From contig CAJTWH010000014.1 in NCBI GenBank assembly GCA_910579995.1, positions 17,432 through 81,431 on the forward strand: DNA of 64,000 bases, given 5' to 3'. This DNA is from an uncultured Muribaculaceae bacterium. Its GTDB lineage: Bacteria > Bacteroidota > Bacteroidia > Bacteroidales > Muribaculaceae. The stretch's first letter is position 1. Each line of letters starts with the position of its first letter. A program made the translations under genes and the position numbers. Positions 1 through 9,254 of this stretch are shown here, piece after piece. The notes below the pieces were generated by a model. That model saw nothing but the letters and a program-made list of their open reading frames with translations. It ran no database searches and had not been told where the DNA came from.

Positions 1-3
1 TCA

Positions 4-34
4 CAAAGTTAGGCTATTTCTGCCAATTACACAA
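4..34 (-). promoter_or_regulatory. Bacteroidota-type promoter leaving the window
   Basis: Read on the minus strand, a TTG (34-32) is followed after 20 nt by TAACTTTG (11-4). This fits the Bacteroidota -33/-7 consensus (TTG, about 20 nt, TAnnTTTG). It would drive a gene lying to the left of the window. Confidence 0.5.
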
Positions 35-68
35 ATTTATTTTTAATGATACGGCAAAGGCGTTAAAA

Positions 69-101
69 AATGAGCGGCTCCGCGACCCGGAACCGCTCAT
101 T
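69..101 (-). terminator. Bidirectional intrinsic terminator
   Basis: AATGAGCGG pairs with CCGCTCATT, and after one C/A mismatch TCCG pairs with CGGA around a 5-nt loop. Runs of T flank the stem on both strands. It lies just after the stop codon of the leftward T9SS protein. Confidence 0.85.
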
Positions 102-119
102 TTTTTATGATGATATTTA

Positions 120-2507
120 TCAGATTCTGACTTTTACAGTGCGGGTGCCGGAGGCGGCAGTCACGCGCACGATATATACACCGCTGCCGAGGCTGCTGAT
201 GTCGGCGCTTGAGCCGCGGGTCTGTGCGACGTTATTGCCCTCAAGGGTGTAGACCGCTATTGTGGCTGCTTCTTCGCCCGACACGGTGACCACACCGCCG
301 TTGACGCTTACTTCGAAGCCTGTCTCTCCGCTGACATTCTCTATGCCCGAGCTTGCGAAGCTGAGGTCGCCGTAAAGGCCGAAGTTGTCAAGGATGAGAG
401 CCTCGCCGTTGGCCGTGCGCACGTTGACGGCGACATATACAGTCTCGCCTTTGTATTTGCCAAGGTCGATACCGCGGGTTTGGGGCGATACTTCCTCGGC
501 TTCAATGCTGACCTCGCTCGAGTAGCTGTACCAGACGTCGTCGGTTTTCGATACTTTCACATCGTAGCGCTCGGGGAAGGAGGGGTTGAACGAGTTGGCG
601 TTCCACACGAAGTGGGCGTCGTCGGAATTGACGGTAAACTGCGGGAGGACAATCCAGCGGTCGGCCGTGCGCGACTCGGTAAACCATGTGTTCACGGCCA
701 AGGCTTTGGTCTCAAGCACGGGGTGCTCGAGGTCGAATATACCGAAGCCCTGCTCGTTGAATTCAGCGCCGGCGTCGGGATGATTCTGAGCCGAGTCTTC
801 AACGCGGTAGGTAAATTCGGCGGGGAGCTGCGCGTCTTCAAAAGTCCATAGGCGGAGGGGGCTGTCGAGATAGCGGAAAGTAGATGTGAGAGTGTTGTTG
901 TCGAGATTCTTGTCGGCGTCGCAGGCTGCAACGATTTTCACAGTATGCTCGCCGGCAGTGAGATTGTCGTAGAGACCGGTCTCGCTCACATTGAGAATCT
1001 CCATGGGGCGGAGGGTATAGCTTTTCTCGCCTGCAAGTTTGTCGTCGATATAGAATTTCACATTAGTCTTGGCCTCGATGATACCGATGTTCTGCATGGT
1101 GAAGGCGAATGTCTTTGCATTGCCGGGGCGCATGTAGGCCGAGGGTGAGGCGAGATTGCTCAATGAGAGGTCAAAAGTGTTGGCGTCTACGGTCTCAATG
1201 CTGAGGTCGTCGATAAGAATCCAGTTCTCATCTTCGTCGCTGAAAGCATAGAATCCGAAATATATATCGCCGGCTTCCTTGAGTTCGAAGATGTGGATTG
1301 CCTCAAGGTATTTGTCGTTTGTCATGGGGTCGTAGACGGCGAGCACGTTTGTCATGGCCTCGGGGGTGGGGGCGTTGCCATAGCATACGCGCAGACGCTC
1401 GGGGTGACCGGCGGTGGCGCTATACCAATATTTGATTACATAGTGGCCGGCTTCCATCTTGATCGGTTCGAGGAATGCCCAGTCATCGGCGGCGTTCTTG
1501 CTGTAGTTGTAGGCAAGACAGCCGTAGCCTGTGCGCGAGAATGAGCCGAAGAAACCTCCGTCGATGTTAATGCCCCAGTCGCCGTCGTCGTCGTTGAGGT
1601 TGAGGAAGGTGATACCGTCGGTGTCCTCGTCGGGCTCGAAGCCCATTGAATAGGGCACAGTGGCAGGCGCTATGTGGCGCACAGAGGCTGTGGCGCCGTC
1701 GTTGGCCGGGTTGAGGTCGTCGGCATGGATGGTGCGTGCGCTGATGGTGTAGGTCTTGTGGCCTTGGCTGAGGTCGGCCTTGGCTTTGAATGTATATGTA
1801 GCTGTGGCGCCGACAGCTATTGGCTCGGTCACATGCTCGGTGACTTCCGCGCCGCCGTCGATACTGTAGGCGATATCGTAGGAGTCAACGGCTACGCGTC
1901 CGCTGTTGGTGACCTCTACAGTCACAGCTTCCTGCCCCATACCTTCGCCGGATATGGGCGCGATGATTTTAGACACCTGCAGGTCGACGGGATTCGAGGC
2001 TTCGATGACGCTCACTTTGTTGATATAGAGGCGGAAGAGGTCTTTATTGGAGGTGCAGTGGAAGCCGATATGCAATTTGCCGGCCTTGGCGTCGATAAAT
2101 ATCAGGTCGCCGGCTACGTCGTCTTTCACAGCGTTGTATTCCGCTATTTTCGCTGTCATGCCCTCGACTGTCGGAGCAGCGCCGGTATAAACTTCGAAAG
2201 CCTCACTATATGCGCTGCCTTTATACTCGTAGCTTACCACGTAAGAGCCGTCGGCAGGGATTTCGATAGCCGGTGAGATAAGCCAGTCGTCGGCTTGGTT
2301 GGCGGAGTTGTAGTTGTAGAAAACACGTGAAGGCGCAGCGTCGGCGTCGTATTTCCATGTAGAGCCGTCTTGATTGGCGTCAATGACAGTCCAAGAAGCG
2401 AAATCATCCGCGCTTGCTGCAGAAAGATCGGCGGTATACACAGTAGAGGCTGAGGCGCTTGCCGTTGCCACCAGCGTTGCCGCCATGAGAGTCAAGAATT
2501 TATTCAT
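120..2507 (-). CDS. T9SS type A sorted surface protein with choice-of-anchor J-like domains
   Basis: A predicted secreted protein of 795 residues. The N-terminus (MNKFLTLMAATLVATASA) is a signal peptide. Two regions, near residues 30-165 and 290-435, have the look of choice-of-anchor J (MAM-like) lectin folds, with motifs such as DDWLISPAIEIP and DDWAFLEPIKME. The first is followed by a CARDB-like Ig segment. The last 75 residues end in a T9SS type A sorting domain (GVYIVRVTAASGTRTVKVRI), so export through the Por system and surface anchoring or release are expected from family knowledge. The ATG at 2507 is preferred to the TTG at 2513. A clear promoter lies 38 nt upstream and a terminator follows the stop. 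The ligand is unknown. Confidence 0.8.
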   Translation of the reverse strand: MNKFLTLMAATLVATASASASTVYTADLSAASADDFASWTVIDANQDGSTWKYDADAAPSRVFYNYNSANQADDWLISPAIEIPADGSYVVSYEYKGSAYSEAFEVYTGAAPTVEGMTAKIAEYNAVKDDVAGDLIFIDAKAGKLHIGFHCTSNKDLFRLYINKVSVIEASNPVDLQVSKIIAPISGEGMGQEAVTVEVTNSGRVAVDSYDIAYSIDGGAEVTEHVTEPIAVGATATYTFKAKADLSQGHKTYTISARTIHADDLNPANDGATASVRHIAPATVPYSMGFEPDEDTDGITFLNLNDDDGDWGINIDGGFFGSFSRTGYGCLAYNYSKNAADDWAFLEPIKMEAGHYVIKYWYSATAGHPERLRVCYGNAPTPEAMTNVLAVYDPMTNDKYLEAIHIFELKEAGDIYFGFYAFSDEDENWILIDDLSIETVDANTFDLSLSNLASPSAYMRPGNAKTFAFTMQNIGIIEAKTNVKFYIDDKLAGEKSYTLRPMEILNVSETGLYDNLTAGEHTVKIVAACDADKNLDNNTLTSTFRYLDSPLRLWTFEDAQLPAEFTYRVEDSAQNHPDAGAEFNEQGFGIFDLEHPVLETKALAVNTWFTESRTADRWIVLPQFTVNSDDAHFVWNANSFNPSFPERYDVKVSKTDDVWYSYSSEVSIEAEEVSPQTRGIDLGKYKGETVYVAVNVRTANGEALILDNFGLYGDLSFASSGIENVSGETGFEVSVNGGVVTVSGEEAATIAVYTLEGNNVAQTRGSSADISSLGSGVYIVRVTAASGTRTVKVRI

Positions 2508-2544
2508 TGTCAAAATGATTGGTTAGGCTGTTTATATATATTTG

Positions 2545-2575
2545 CAAAAGTACATAAAGTAAGCATGTGACCCAA
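2545..2575 (-). promoter_or_regulatory. Promoter of the T9SS surface protein
   Basis: On the minus strand TTG (2575-2573), 20 nt, then TACTTTTG (2552-2545). Spacing and sequence match the Bacteroidota consensus, about 38 nt ahead of the start codon. Confidence 0.65.
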
Positions 2576-2636
2576 CAATTTAAACACAAAAAAACTTAAA
2601 GGTATTTTCACATGCTGTTTTATTGCAGAAAAATCA

Positions 2637-2644
2637 TATCTTTG
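2637..2644 (+). promoter_or_regulatory. Possible -7 box of the alcohol dehydrogenase gene
   Basis: TATCTTTG matches the TAnnTTTG -7 consensus 57 nt ahead of the start codon. No good TTG lies at the expected distance upstream, so this is a partial match. Confidence 0.4.
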
Positions 2645-2700
2645 CACAATGAACAATAGCGGGCCGCTGTTGTTTTATAGATAAAAAATTTCATCTCATT

Positions 2701-3924
2701 ATGGAAAATTTCAGCTACTATTCCCCGACATTGTTTGAATTTGGCCGTGGAGCCGAAGAGAAAGTAGGTATGCTCACTTTCCTCACCGGGGCAACCAAAG
2801 TAATGATTGTCTACGGAAAGAGCTATGCCAAGAAATGCGGCCTAATCGGACGTATTGAAAATTCATTGAATACCATAGGTATCGACTATATAGAGCTTGG
2901 CGGCGTGGAGCCCAATCCCGTCGACACTCTTGTATATGAAGGAATCAAGAAAGGTCGCGCGGCGCATATCGACGGGCTTCTCGCCGTCGGTGGCGGCAGT
3001 GTGATCGACACGGCAAAGGCTATCGCCGCCGGCATAGGATATAAAGGCGATTTTTGGGATTTCTATACCGGCAAGGCTTCGGTGACCGAGGCTCTGCCTG
3101 TGGGCGTGGTGCTCACAGTGCCCGGCGCCGGCAGCGAGGGCTCGGGAAATTCGGTGATCACACGCACAGAAACCGGACAGAAACTCAGCCTGCGCACCGA
3201 CAGTATACTCAAACCGCGCTTCGCCATAATGAACCCTGAGATGACTTTCACTCTCAACGCATATCAGACAGCCGTAGGCATTACCGATATGATGGTGCAC
3301 ATCATGGAGCGCTACTTCTCGCCCTCGACGCGTGTAGAGATGACCGACCGGCTTGCCGAAGGCCTGCTGATGGGTCTTATGGCTGAGGCACCGCGTGTGC
3401 TTGCCGACCCGGGCGATTTCCATGCGCGTGCTAATATCGAATGGGCGGGTACGCTCGCACACAATGGCCTCTGCGGTTGCGGACGCCGTGAGGACTGGGC
3501 CTCGCACTTTATGGAGCATGAGATTTCGGCTCTTTATCCGAATATAGCCCATGGCGCCGGCCTTGCTGTCGTCGTGCCGGCATGGATGGCATACATGGCT
3601 CATCACAAACCGTCGAAGGTGGCCCAGCTCGGACGCCGTATCTTCAATGTAGACGAGCGCGACGACCGCACGGCAGCCATCGAGACCGTAGCCCATCTTA
3701 GAGCTTTCTTTACGACAGTCCTCCGTATGCCGGCGACTTTCAAGGACCTCGGTATCGAGAATCCTGATATCGACACTCTCGTTGAGCGCCTTCATGCAAA
3801 CAAAGGAGAGTCAATAGGCGGATACTATCATCTCACCGCCAAAGACACCCGCCAGATCTACGAGCTCATGCTCGACGCAAGCCAACGCCCGGCACCTGTG
3901 GCCGAGGAGCAGGCGGCAGAGTGA
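2701..3924 (+). CDS. Iron-containing alcohol dehydrogenase, YqhD/BdhA-like
   Basis: A 407-residue group III metal-dependent alcohol dehydrogenase of the YqhD/butanol dehydrogenase branch. It should reduce aldehydes to alcohols with NAD(P)H in the cytoplasm. The N-terminal half is the nucleotide-binding fold with the GGGSVIDTAKAI signature near residue 97. Candidate metal ligands, by alignment from memory to E. coli YqhD, are Asp196, His200, His269 and His284; all are present. Length is normal for the family. It stands alone, followed by a repeat-filled spacer and a convergent gene. The physiological substrate cannot be told from sequence. Confidence 0.88.
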   Translation: MENFSYYSPTLFEFGRGAEEKVGMLTFLTGATKVMIVYGKSYAKKCGLIGRIENSLNTIGIDYIELGGVEPNPVDTLVYEGIKKGRAAHIDGLLAVGGGSVIDTAKAIAAGIGYKGDFWDFYTGKASVTEALPVGVVLTVPGAGSEGSGNSVITRTETGQKLSLRTDSILKPRFAIMNPEMTFTLNAYQTAVGITDMMVHIMERYFSPSTRVEMTDRLAEGLLMGLMAEAPRVLADPGDFHARANIEWAGTLAHNGLCGCGRREDWASHFMEHEISALYPNIAHGAGLAVVVPAWMAYMAHHKPSKVAQLGRRIFNVDERDDRTAAIETVAHLRAFFTTVLRMPATFKDLGIENPDIDTLVERLHANKGESIGGYYHLTAKDTRQIYELMLDASQRPAPVAEEQAAE

Positions 3925-3940
3925 TTTTTCAGTCAGGCAA

Positions 3941-3995
3941 AAACAAGGCAAACAAGGCAGAAAAAGGCAAACAAGGCAAACAAGGCAAACAAGGT
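3941..3995. repeat. Short tandem repeat AAACAAGGC
   Basis: Five copies of the 9-mer AAACAAGGC (the last ends in T) start at 3941, 3950, 3969, 3978 and 3987, with a 10-nt interruption at 3959-3968. The repeat abuts the MITE-like element at 3991-4080 and looks like expansion of that element's end. Confidence 0.8.
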
Positions 3996-4080
3996 AGAAA
4001 GGCAAGATAATAGTCTTGTAATTGAGCGATTTTTGAAAACTATTTTCTTGCCTGCCACCGGCAATTGCCTTTTTTACCTT
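3991..4080 (-). repeat. MITE-like intergenic element, copy A
   Basis: About 90 bp with imperfect inverted ends (AAGGTAGAAAGGCAA and TTGCCTTTTTTACCTT), a GGCAATTGCC palindrome near one end and a long inner inverted repeat. Its reverse complement aligns with elements at 9255-9345 and 19908-20000. A half-palindrome GCTTGCGAAACTT follows at 4101-4113 and runs into the stop codon of the next gene. Confidence 0.75.
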
Positions 4081-4110
4081 CTTTGCCTATTCGATCTATG
4101 CTTGCGAAAC

Positions 4111-5313
4111 TTAAGTCAGTTTAGATATCAGATCTATATATTGCCGTGCTATGGCGCGGGCGGAGAAGCGGGCTGCTACGGCGGCCCGCAATGCTTCGCG
4201 GTCGTGGTTGCAGGCGAGTACTTCATCGAGAGCTTCGGCCATGGCGTCGGTGTCGCCGAAAGGTATAAGGCGTCCGTCGGCATGGCTGCGGATGATATCA
4301 GCCTGACCGCCGCGGTCGAAGCTTACGGGCATGGCGCCCGAGGCTTGCCCTTCGATCAGAGTGCCCGGGAGGGTCTCGTAAAGCGATGTGGATATCACCG
4401 CATGAGCCCGGGAGTATAGCCCGCGCAGCTCCTCCGGGTCGCTTACCATGCCTATATGGCGGTGAGGGAATCTGAGATTATCCAAGGCATGAGGGTCGCG
4501 GAGTGCGCCGAAAAATACCGCCTCGGCATTGTCGCACCGCAGTTTATTTAGCATTTCCACAGCCAAGGGAAGCCCTTTGACGGGGTCGTCGAGGCGTGCC
4601 GCGCCCATGAGTATAATGCGTTTGCCCTCTTCGGGTGCCGAATAAAAGTCTTCGACGGGAAAGGCGTTTGGTATGACGGCTACGCGTTGGCTGTCCATGA
4701 GGCGGCTGTCGTTACATCTTTTTTTCAGCCATGAGCTTACGGCGACAAAATCAATCTGCGCGGTGCCGTAGAGCTCTTGCTTGCGGCGCCATACTTTTGT
4801 TGATAAGTCGCGGTCGGAAGCCTTTGCGTGGAGCAGGGGGCAACGGCGGCAGCCTTCGGGGTCGGTGTAGCGCCGGCACTCGCCCGCATGATGGCAGAGC
4901 GAGGTGAGATTCCACATGTCGTGCATGGTCCATATCACCGGCTTTTCAGCAGCGATATCGCCTGTTTCTTTCAGCGAGAGCATGCCTTGGTTGACCCATG
5001 CGAGTATCACGGCGTCGGCATTGCGCACCAAGGGATGGCGGCTCAGCGGCAAGCCGTCGCTGCCGAGCGACACCTTGAAGAGGTCGGCTCGGTCAAAGCC
5101 GTTGTGGGTGAATATCCTCGCCGCTTCGGCATAGAAAGGAATCTTTGCCCGCCACTGAGGTGCGGCCTCTACAACCGTCGGGTCGTTGCCGCTCTTGTGG
5201 GTCACCAGCATTGAGGCTTCCACGCCCTCGGCCTGAAGAGCCTTGAGCAGACGGTAGGTCACCACCGACGCCCCGCCGAGGCTGTCGCTGTGGTTGATAA
5301 GTACCACTCTCAT
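4111..5313 (-). CDS. Family 4 glycosyltransferase, WcaC-like
   Basis: A 400-residue GT-B glycosyltransferase. The start is the ATG at 5313, which overlaps the TGA of the upstream flippase gene (ATGA); the same frame stays open further upstream, but only as a shadow of that gene. Opening motif MRVVLINHSDSLGGAS is a typical GT4 N-terminus. A Cys-rich segment (CHHAGECRRY, then CRRCPLL) after WTMHDMW resembles WcaC-type colanic-acid transferases. The C-terminal domain carries SLYETLPGTLIEGQASGAMP, an EX7E-like nucleotide-sugar site. It probably adds a sugar to a lipid-linked saccharide that the neighbouring flippase exports. Donor and acceptor are unknown. Confidence 0.85.
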   Translation of the reverse strand: MRVVLINHSDSLGGASVVTYRLLKALQAEGVEASMLVTHKSGNDPTVVEAAPQWRAKIPFYAEAARIFTHNGFDRADLFKVSLGSDGLPLSRHPLVRNADAVILAWVNQGMLSLKETGDIAAEKPVIWTMHDMWNLTSLCHHAGECRRYTDPEGCRRCPLLHAKASDRDLSTKVWRRKQELYGTAQIDFVAVSSWLKKRCNDSRLMDSQRVAVIPNAFPVEDFYSAPEEGKRIILMGAARLDDPVKGLPLAVEMLNKLRCDNAEAVFFGALRDPHALDNLRFPHRHIGMVSDPEELRGLYSRAHAVISTSLYETLPGTLIEGQASGAMPVSFDRGGQADIIRSHADGRLIPFGDTDAMAEALDEVLACNHDREALRAAVAARFSARAIARQYIDLISKLT

Positions 5314-6824
5314 CGGCGGCGGATAAACTTGGCGGCGGGTTCGACAATCTGGCGCAGGCTCACGCCCTGTATGCGAGCGAAGACCGCCACGAAGCCGATG
5401 AGCAGTATCATGCGGATGACGGCATTGAGCCATGCGCCCAATCCGGCCATCGGCAGCAGCCACACACCGACGGCATAGAATATCGCGGCTATGCCGAAGA
5501 AGCCGCAGATACGGCCGACCGGGTAGCCTATCGGGTATTTCTTGAGGCTTACGAAGTAGCTGGCCAACATCATGATCAGATAGCAGCTGAAAGCGGCTAT
5601 GGCACAGCCCATATAGCCGATATGGGGCACGAGTATGATATTGAGTGCCAGTGTCACGCCGAGGCCGAGGAGCGAGAACCATGCGCCCCAGCTCGTGCGG
5701 TCGGTGAGTTTATACCATACCGAGAGGTTGTAGAAGATACCGAAGAAGAGCTCGCCAAGCATTACCAAGGGCACTATCGCCAGACCGCTGAAATAGCGCG
5801 GGTCGATGAGATATTTCACAATGTCGAGGTAATACATCACCCCGAGGAAAATCAACAGGGCGAAGGCCACGAAATATGTCATGGCGTCGCGGTAGGCCTG
5901 AAGTTTCTGCTCACCCTTGTCTTTGCTGCGCGCGAAGATAAAGGGCTCGTAGGCAAAGCGGAAGGCCTGCAGGAATACCAGCAGGAGCACGGCTATCTTA
6001 TAGTTGGCACCGTAGATTCCGAGACCGAAGAGAGCCTCGTCGGGGTCGGACACAAGGTGAGGATAGAGTATCTTGTCGATGGTCTGGTTCATTATGCCGG
6101 CCACGCCGAGAACGAGCAGCGGCAGCGAGTATACCATCACCTCGCGCCACAGACGGCTGTTGAAGCGCCAGCGGAAGCCGCTCATGTCGGGTATGAGCAT
6201 TAGAAGGGTCACACCGGAGGCGAGCAGGTTGGCGAGGAAGATATAGCCTATGCTGAAATCAGGACGGTAGAACCAGCCTACTGTCGCGGGCGCATTGTCG
6301 GCAAGCCACGGGCACAGGAGGATGAAGAAGAGGTTGAGCCCGATGTTTAGGCCGATGTTGACGAGCTTGAGCATGGCGAAGCGCATGGGGCGCTTACGGT
6401 AGCGGAGGTAGCAGAATGGCAGTGCCGTGAAAGAATCGATGGCCACGCACCATGCCATGATGACTATGAATGACGTGTGGCCGGAGCATTGCATCCAGCC
6501 GGCGACAGTGCTGCCGAAGCAGGTCACCAACACTGCGAATGCGACAGAACTGACGGCGAGCGATGTCAGACAGGTGCCATATACCTCCATCGGGTCTTTC
6601 CACCGCTCATGGTTTGCGAAGCGGAAGAAGCCGGTCTCCATGCCGTAGGTGAGTATCACCATCATCAGGGCCACCACGGCGTAGACGAGTGTGACTACGC
6701 CGTATTCGGCTACCGGGAACATGATAGTGTAGAGCGGCACCAAGAGCCAGTTGAGGAAGCGTCCCACTATCGAACTGACGCCATATATCGCTGTATCTTT
6801 AGCTAAACTTTTAATTCCTGCCAT
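5310..6824 (-). CDS. Polysaccharide flippase, Wzx/MATE-like
   Basis: A roughly 504-residue integral inner-membrane protein of the MOP superfamily (polysaccharide biosynthesis / oligosaccharide flippase). It shows some 12-14 hydrophobic segments spread over the whole length and opens with KSLAKDTAIYGVSSIVGRFLNWLLVP, a typical Wzx start. It should flip an undecaprenyl-linked saccharide across the inner membrane. The ATG at 6824 is preferred to a TTG at 6836 that overlaps the upstream permease gene. The stop overlaps the glycosyltransferase start by ATGA, so the two are probably translationally coupled. Confidence 0.85.
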   Translation of the reverse strand: MAGIKSLAKDTAIYGVSSIVGRFLNWLLVPLYTIMFPVAEYGVVTLVYAVVALMMVILTYGMETGFFRFANHERWKDPMEVYGTCLTSLAVSSVAFAVLVTCFGSTVAGWMQCSGHTSFIVIMAWCVAIDSFTALPFCYLRYRKRPMRFAMLKLVNIGLNIGLNLFFILLCPWLADNAPATVGWFYRPDFSIGYIFLANLLASGVTLLMLIPDMSGFRWRFNSRLWREVMVYSLPLLVLGVAGIMNQTIDKILYPHLVSDPDEALFGLGIYGANYKIAVLLLVFLQAFRFAYEPFIFARSKDKGEQKLQAYRDAMTYFVAFALLIFLGVMYYLDIVKYLIDPRYFSGLAIVPLVMLGELFFGIFYNLSVWYKLTDRTSWGAWFSLLGLGVTLALNIILVPHIGYMGCAIAAFSCYLIMMLASYFVSLKKYPIGYPVGRICGFFGIAAIFYAVGVWLLPMAGLGAWLNAVIRMILLIGFVAVFARIQGVSLRQIVEPAAKFIRRR

Positions 6825-6832
6825 GATGAGTG

Positions 6833-8023
6833 TCAAGCGCGCTCACGGCGCTGTATAATCCATGTAGAGAGCAATGCGGCAAGCATGTAGACCGCAGCCA
6901 ATATCCACATTGCCATGAAAGGCGTGCCTACTTCAGAGAGGTTTGCCGAGTTGGAGTTGATACGTATGAAGCCTTCCACGCCCCACACCGCCGGTATGCA
7001 GTTGCCGATCCATATCCACAGGTCGCTCATGGCGTAGCGAGGCCATGTGAGACCCGAGAGGAAGAGGAACACCACCGAGGTAAACACTATGATGATGAAG
7101 CAACTCTCGCGCTCTTTCATGAAGTAGTCGAGCGCCTGCCCCAAGAATGCCGTGCCCAGAAGCATGGGCAGGATGAAGAGCAGATAGTCCACCGGATTGC
7201 CGTAGTGCGGCAGGTTGAAAATCTCGGGGATTATGCGGAGTATGTAGATTGTCATGGGGAAGTAGAAGATGGTATATGCCAGCGCCCTGCCCCATACGCG
7301 GGCTGAAACCGGTGCTGACGGCGCGAGAGGGTCGCGACCGCCGTTGCGGCGCCGGCGTTCGTTGGCGGTGCCTCCGAGCATGCAGATACCGAGCAGCATT
7401 GATTGCTGAAGTATGAGAATCACAATGCCGGGGATTACGAAGCTTGCGAATCCCTGCTCGGTGTCGCCCAATATCTGAGCCTCGCTCGATATCGGCGCTT
7501 TCATATCGCCGGCGAGAGTCTCAAGGCCGGTGGCGTTGATTTTTGAGGCTGTGATATCCTGTATCATCTCAATCTGCAGGTCGGTGAGCGCCGACACGAA
7601 GGTGCGGTAGCGCAGCAGAAGGCTCATGTCGGAGTAGAAGGTGACATGTGCAACCTCGCCATTGCCGATATTGCGGGCGTAATCCGATGGTATCTGAAGC
7701 ACACCGAACACTTTTTTCTCAGCCATGAGGCGGCGAGCCTCGGGCATGTCGGCGCAGTAGGCGTAGATTTCGATCGATGGCGACGCCGACGCCTTCTGCA
7801 CAAGTTGGCGTGAGTCGGCGTTGAGGCAGTTGTCGACAACCGCGATCGGAAGCTGCCGAACAACCTCAGGGTTGTAGATCAAAGTGTAGACGATAGGGTA
7901 GAGCAGGGGCAGCGCCACGAAGAAGAGCAATATGCCCGGGTCGTGGATCATGAGCCGGAGCTCGCCGCGGAATACCCGCGCCATCCCTACGCTCCATTGA
8001 TATATTTTGTTGAACACACTCAT
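6833..8023 (-). CDS. ABC-2 type transporter permease (second of two)
   Basis: A 396-residue permease of the ABC-2/YhgE-Pip type. One membrane helix near the N-terminus (ILLFFVALPLLYPIVYTLIY) is followed by a periplasmic domain of about 170 residues and then five C-terminal membrane helices. The ATG at 8023 sits 1 nt after the stop of the upstream paralogue, and is preferred to an upstream start within that gene. With the paralogue it likely forms a heterodimeric membrane part of an exporter that works with the HlyD and TolC proteins encoded just upstream. No ATP-binding subunit is encoded nearby. Confidence 0.8.
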   Translation of the reverse strand: MSVFNKIYQWSVGMARVFRGELRLMIHDPGILLFFVALPLLYPIVYTLIYNPEVVRQLPIAVVDNCLNADSRQLVQKASASPSIEIYAYCADMPEARRLMAEKKVFGVLQIPSDYARNIGNGEVAHVTFYSDMSLLLRYRTFVSALTDLQIEMIQDITASKINATGLETLAGDMKAPISSEAQILGDTEQGFASFVIPGIVILILQQSMLLGICMLGGTANERRRRNGGRDPLAPSAPVSARVWGRALAYTIFYFPMTIYILRIIPEIFNLPHYGNPVDYLLFILPMLLGTAFLGQALDYFMKERESCFIIIVFTSVVFLFLSGLTWPRYAMSDLWIWIGNCIPAVWGVEGFIRINSNSANLSEVGTPFMAMWILAAVYMLAALLSTWIIQRRERA

Positions 8024-8024
8024 A

Positions 8025-9191
8025 TCAGGGCACATAGACTGGTTTGAGGCATGCGCGGCGCAGACGGGGCAGAAGCGAGCATGCCACAAGGGGTAAGACA
8101 ATCAGCGCCACCATGTAATAGCGCGAGTAATAGATATCTACGCCGTTGAGTGCCTCGTTGATGTAAATCAAGAACCAATAGCGTATCGGCGCGAGCCAGC
8201 TGAAGACAGCGAGGTAGCCATACATGCTCTCAACCGGGAAAGAGAAGCCGGTGAACGAGAACGACAGTATGCCGAACAGCGAGGTGATAGACAGCGCCAA
8301 GCGCGGATTGGGGAGCACAGAGGCTATAAACATGCCCACGCCTTGGCTGGCGATGACGGTGAGCACGGTTGCCACTATCATCCACCATAGCGAGCCGTTG
8401 AGCGGGAAGTCGCTCAGGCCGAAGAGCAGCCACTGGATAAATATGCCTTCGATGGCGAAGATTATTGTCTGGGGCAGCAGTTTCGAGGCCATGGCGATGA
8501 TTATGCTGCCGTCGGATGTGGCGAGCCATTGGGCCGACGTGCCGTTTTTGATTTCGATGGTGATGGAGAACACTGTCATCAACATTATCATCAGCACGAA
8601 AGTGGCCATGGTAAAGGAGGGGCACAGATATATGGCATAGCTCATCCACGGATTGTTGAGACCGTAGATGTCAAGGCTCAGAGGCTGCACCATCGACGCC
8701 ACCTGCCCCGGCGTGGCGCCAAGGCTGATGAGGGTCTGCTGCACTACTCCGCCCGATGTGGCCACGGCTACGGTCTTGAAGCCCTTGTAGGCCAATGTGC
8801 CGGGCACGAAGTAGGTCATGTTGGAGTAGTATTCCAAGGTGGGGTCGTTGCCTGCAAGTGCATTCTTCTCGAAATTGGAAGGAATCACGAAGAAGCCGAA
8901 AATCTCGCCGGAGCGCACTTTGTCGAGGGCTTCGTCGTAGCTCTCGCAGCGTTGGCTCACGTCGATTACCTGCAGGGCGTTGAGCGAACGGGTCACCGTG
9001 CGCGACATCGCCGAGTGGTCGAGGTCTACCACCGCCGTGGGTACATGGTTGGGCAGGCCGGGGCTGAGCAGGTCAAGGAAGAAGAAGGCCATGAACAGGG
9101 GCACGACGACTATGCCGAAGATATACATCTTCCGGCTGCCGAGACGTCGGATTTCCCTCCGCAGTCCTTCTTTGAATCCGAGATTTGCCAT
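8025..9191 (-). CDS. ABC-2 type transporter permease (first of two)
   Basis: A 388-residue permease with the same design as the following gene: an N-terminal helix (MYIFGIVVVPLFMAFFFLDLL), a large periplasmic domain with PTAVVDLDHSAMSRTVTRSL, and five C-terminal membrane helices. The motif PTAVVDLD corresponds to PIAVVDNC of the paralogue. YhbS/YbhR-like exporters pair such permeases with a membrane fusion protein. It lies 207 nt downstream of the HlyD gene, the spacer being filled by repeat copy B. The cargo is unknown. Confidence 0.8.
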   Translation of the reverse strand: MANLGFKEGLRREIRRLGSRKMYIFGIVVVPLFMAFFFLDLLSPGLPNHVPTAVVDLDHSAMSRTVTRSLNALQVIDVSQRCESYDEALDKVRSGEIFGFFVIPSNFEKNALAGNDPTLEYYSNMTYFVPGTLAYKGFKTVAVATSGGVVQQTLISLGATPGQVASMVQPLSLDIYGLNNPWMSYAIYLCPSFTMATFVLMIMLMTVFSITIEIKNGTSAQWLATSDGSIIIAMASKLLPQTIIFAIEGIFIQWLLFGLSDFPLNGSLWWMIVATVLTVIASQGVGMFIASVLPNPRLALSITSLFGILSFSFTGFSFPVESMYGYLAVFSWLAPIRYWFLIYINEALNGVDIYYSRYYMVALIVLPLVACSLLPRLRRACLKPVYVP

Positions 9192-9254
9192 ATAAATTAT
9201 TCTTTAATGCGCCGAAGGCGCAGCTTGTAAACTTATTAAGTTGGACAGGTAAAG

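Noticed and set aside
2863..3795. 310-codon minus-strand open frame inside the alcohol dehydrogenase gene
   Set aside because: It is antisense to a clearly conserved gene and has no protein-like composition (Cys/His-rich); a shadow frame.
5314..5682. Upstream extension of the glycosyltransferase frame
   Set aside because: It is a shadow of the flippase gene, rich in Arg; the ATG at 5313 begins the conserved domain.
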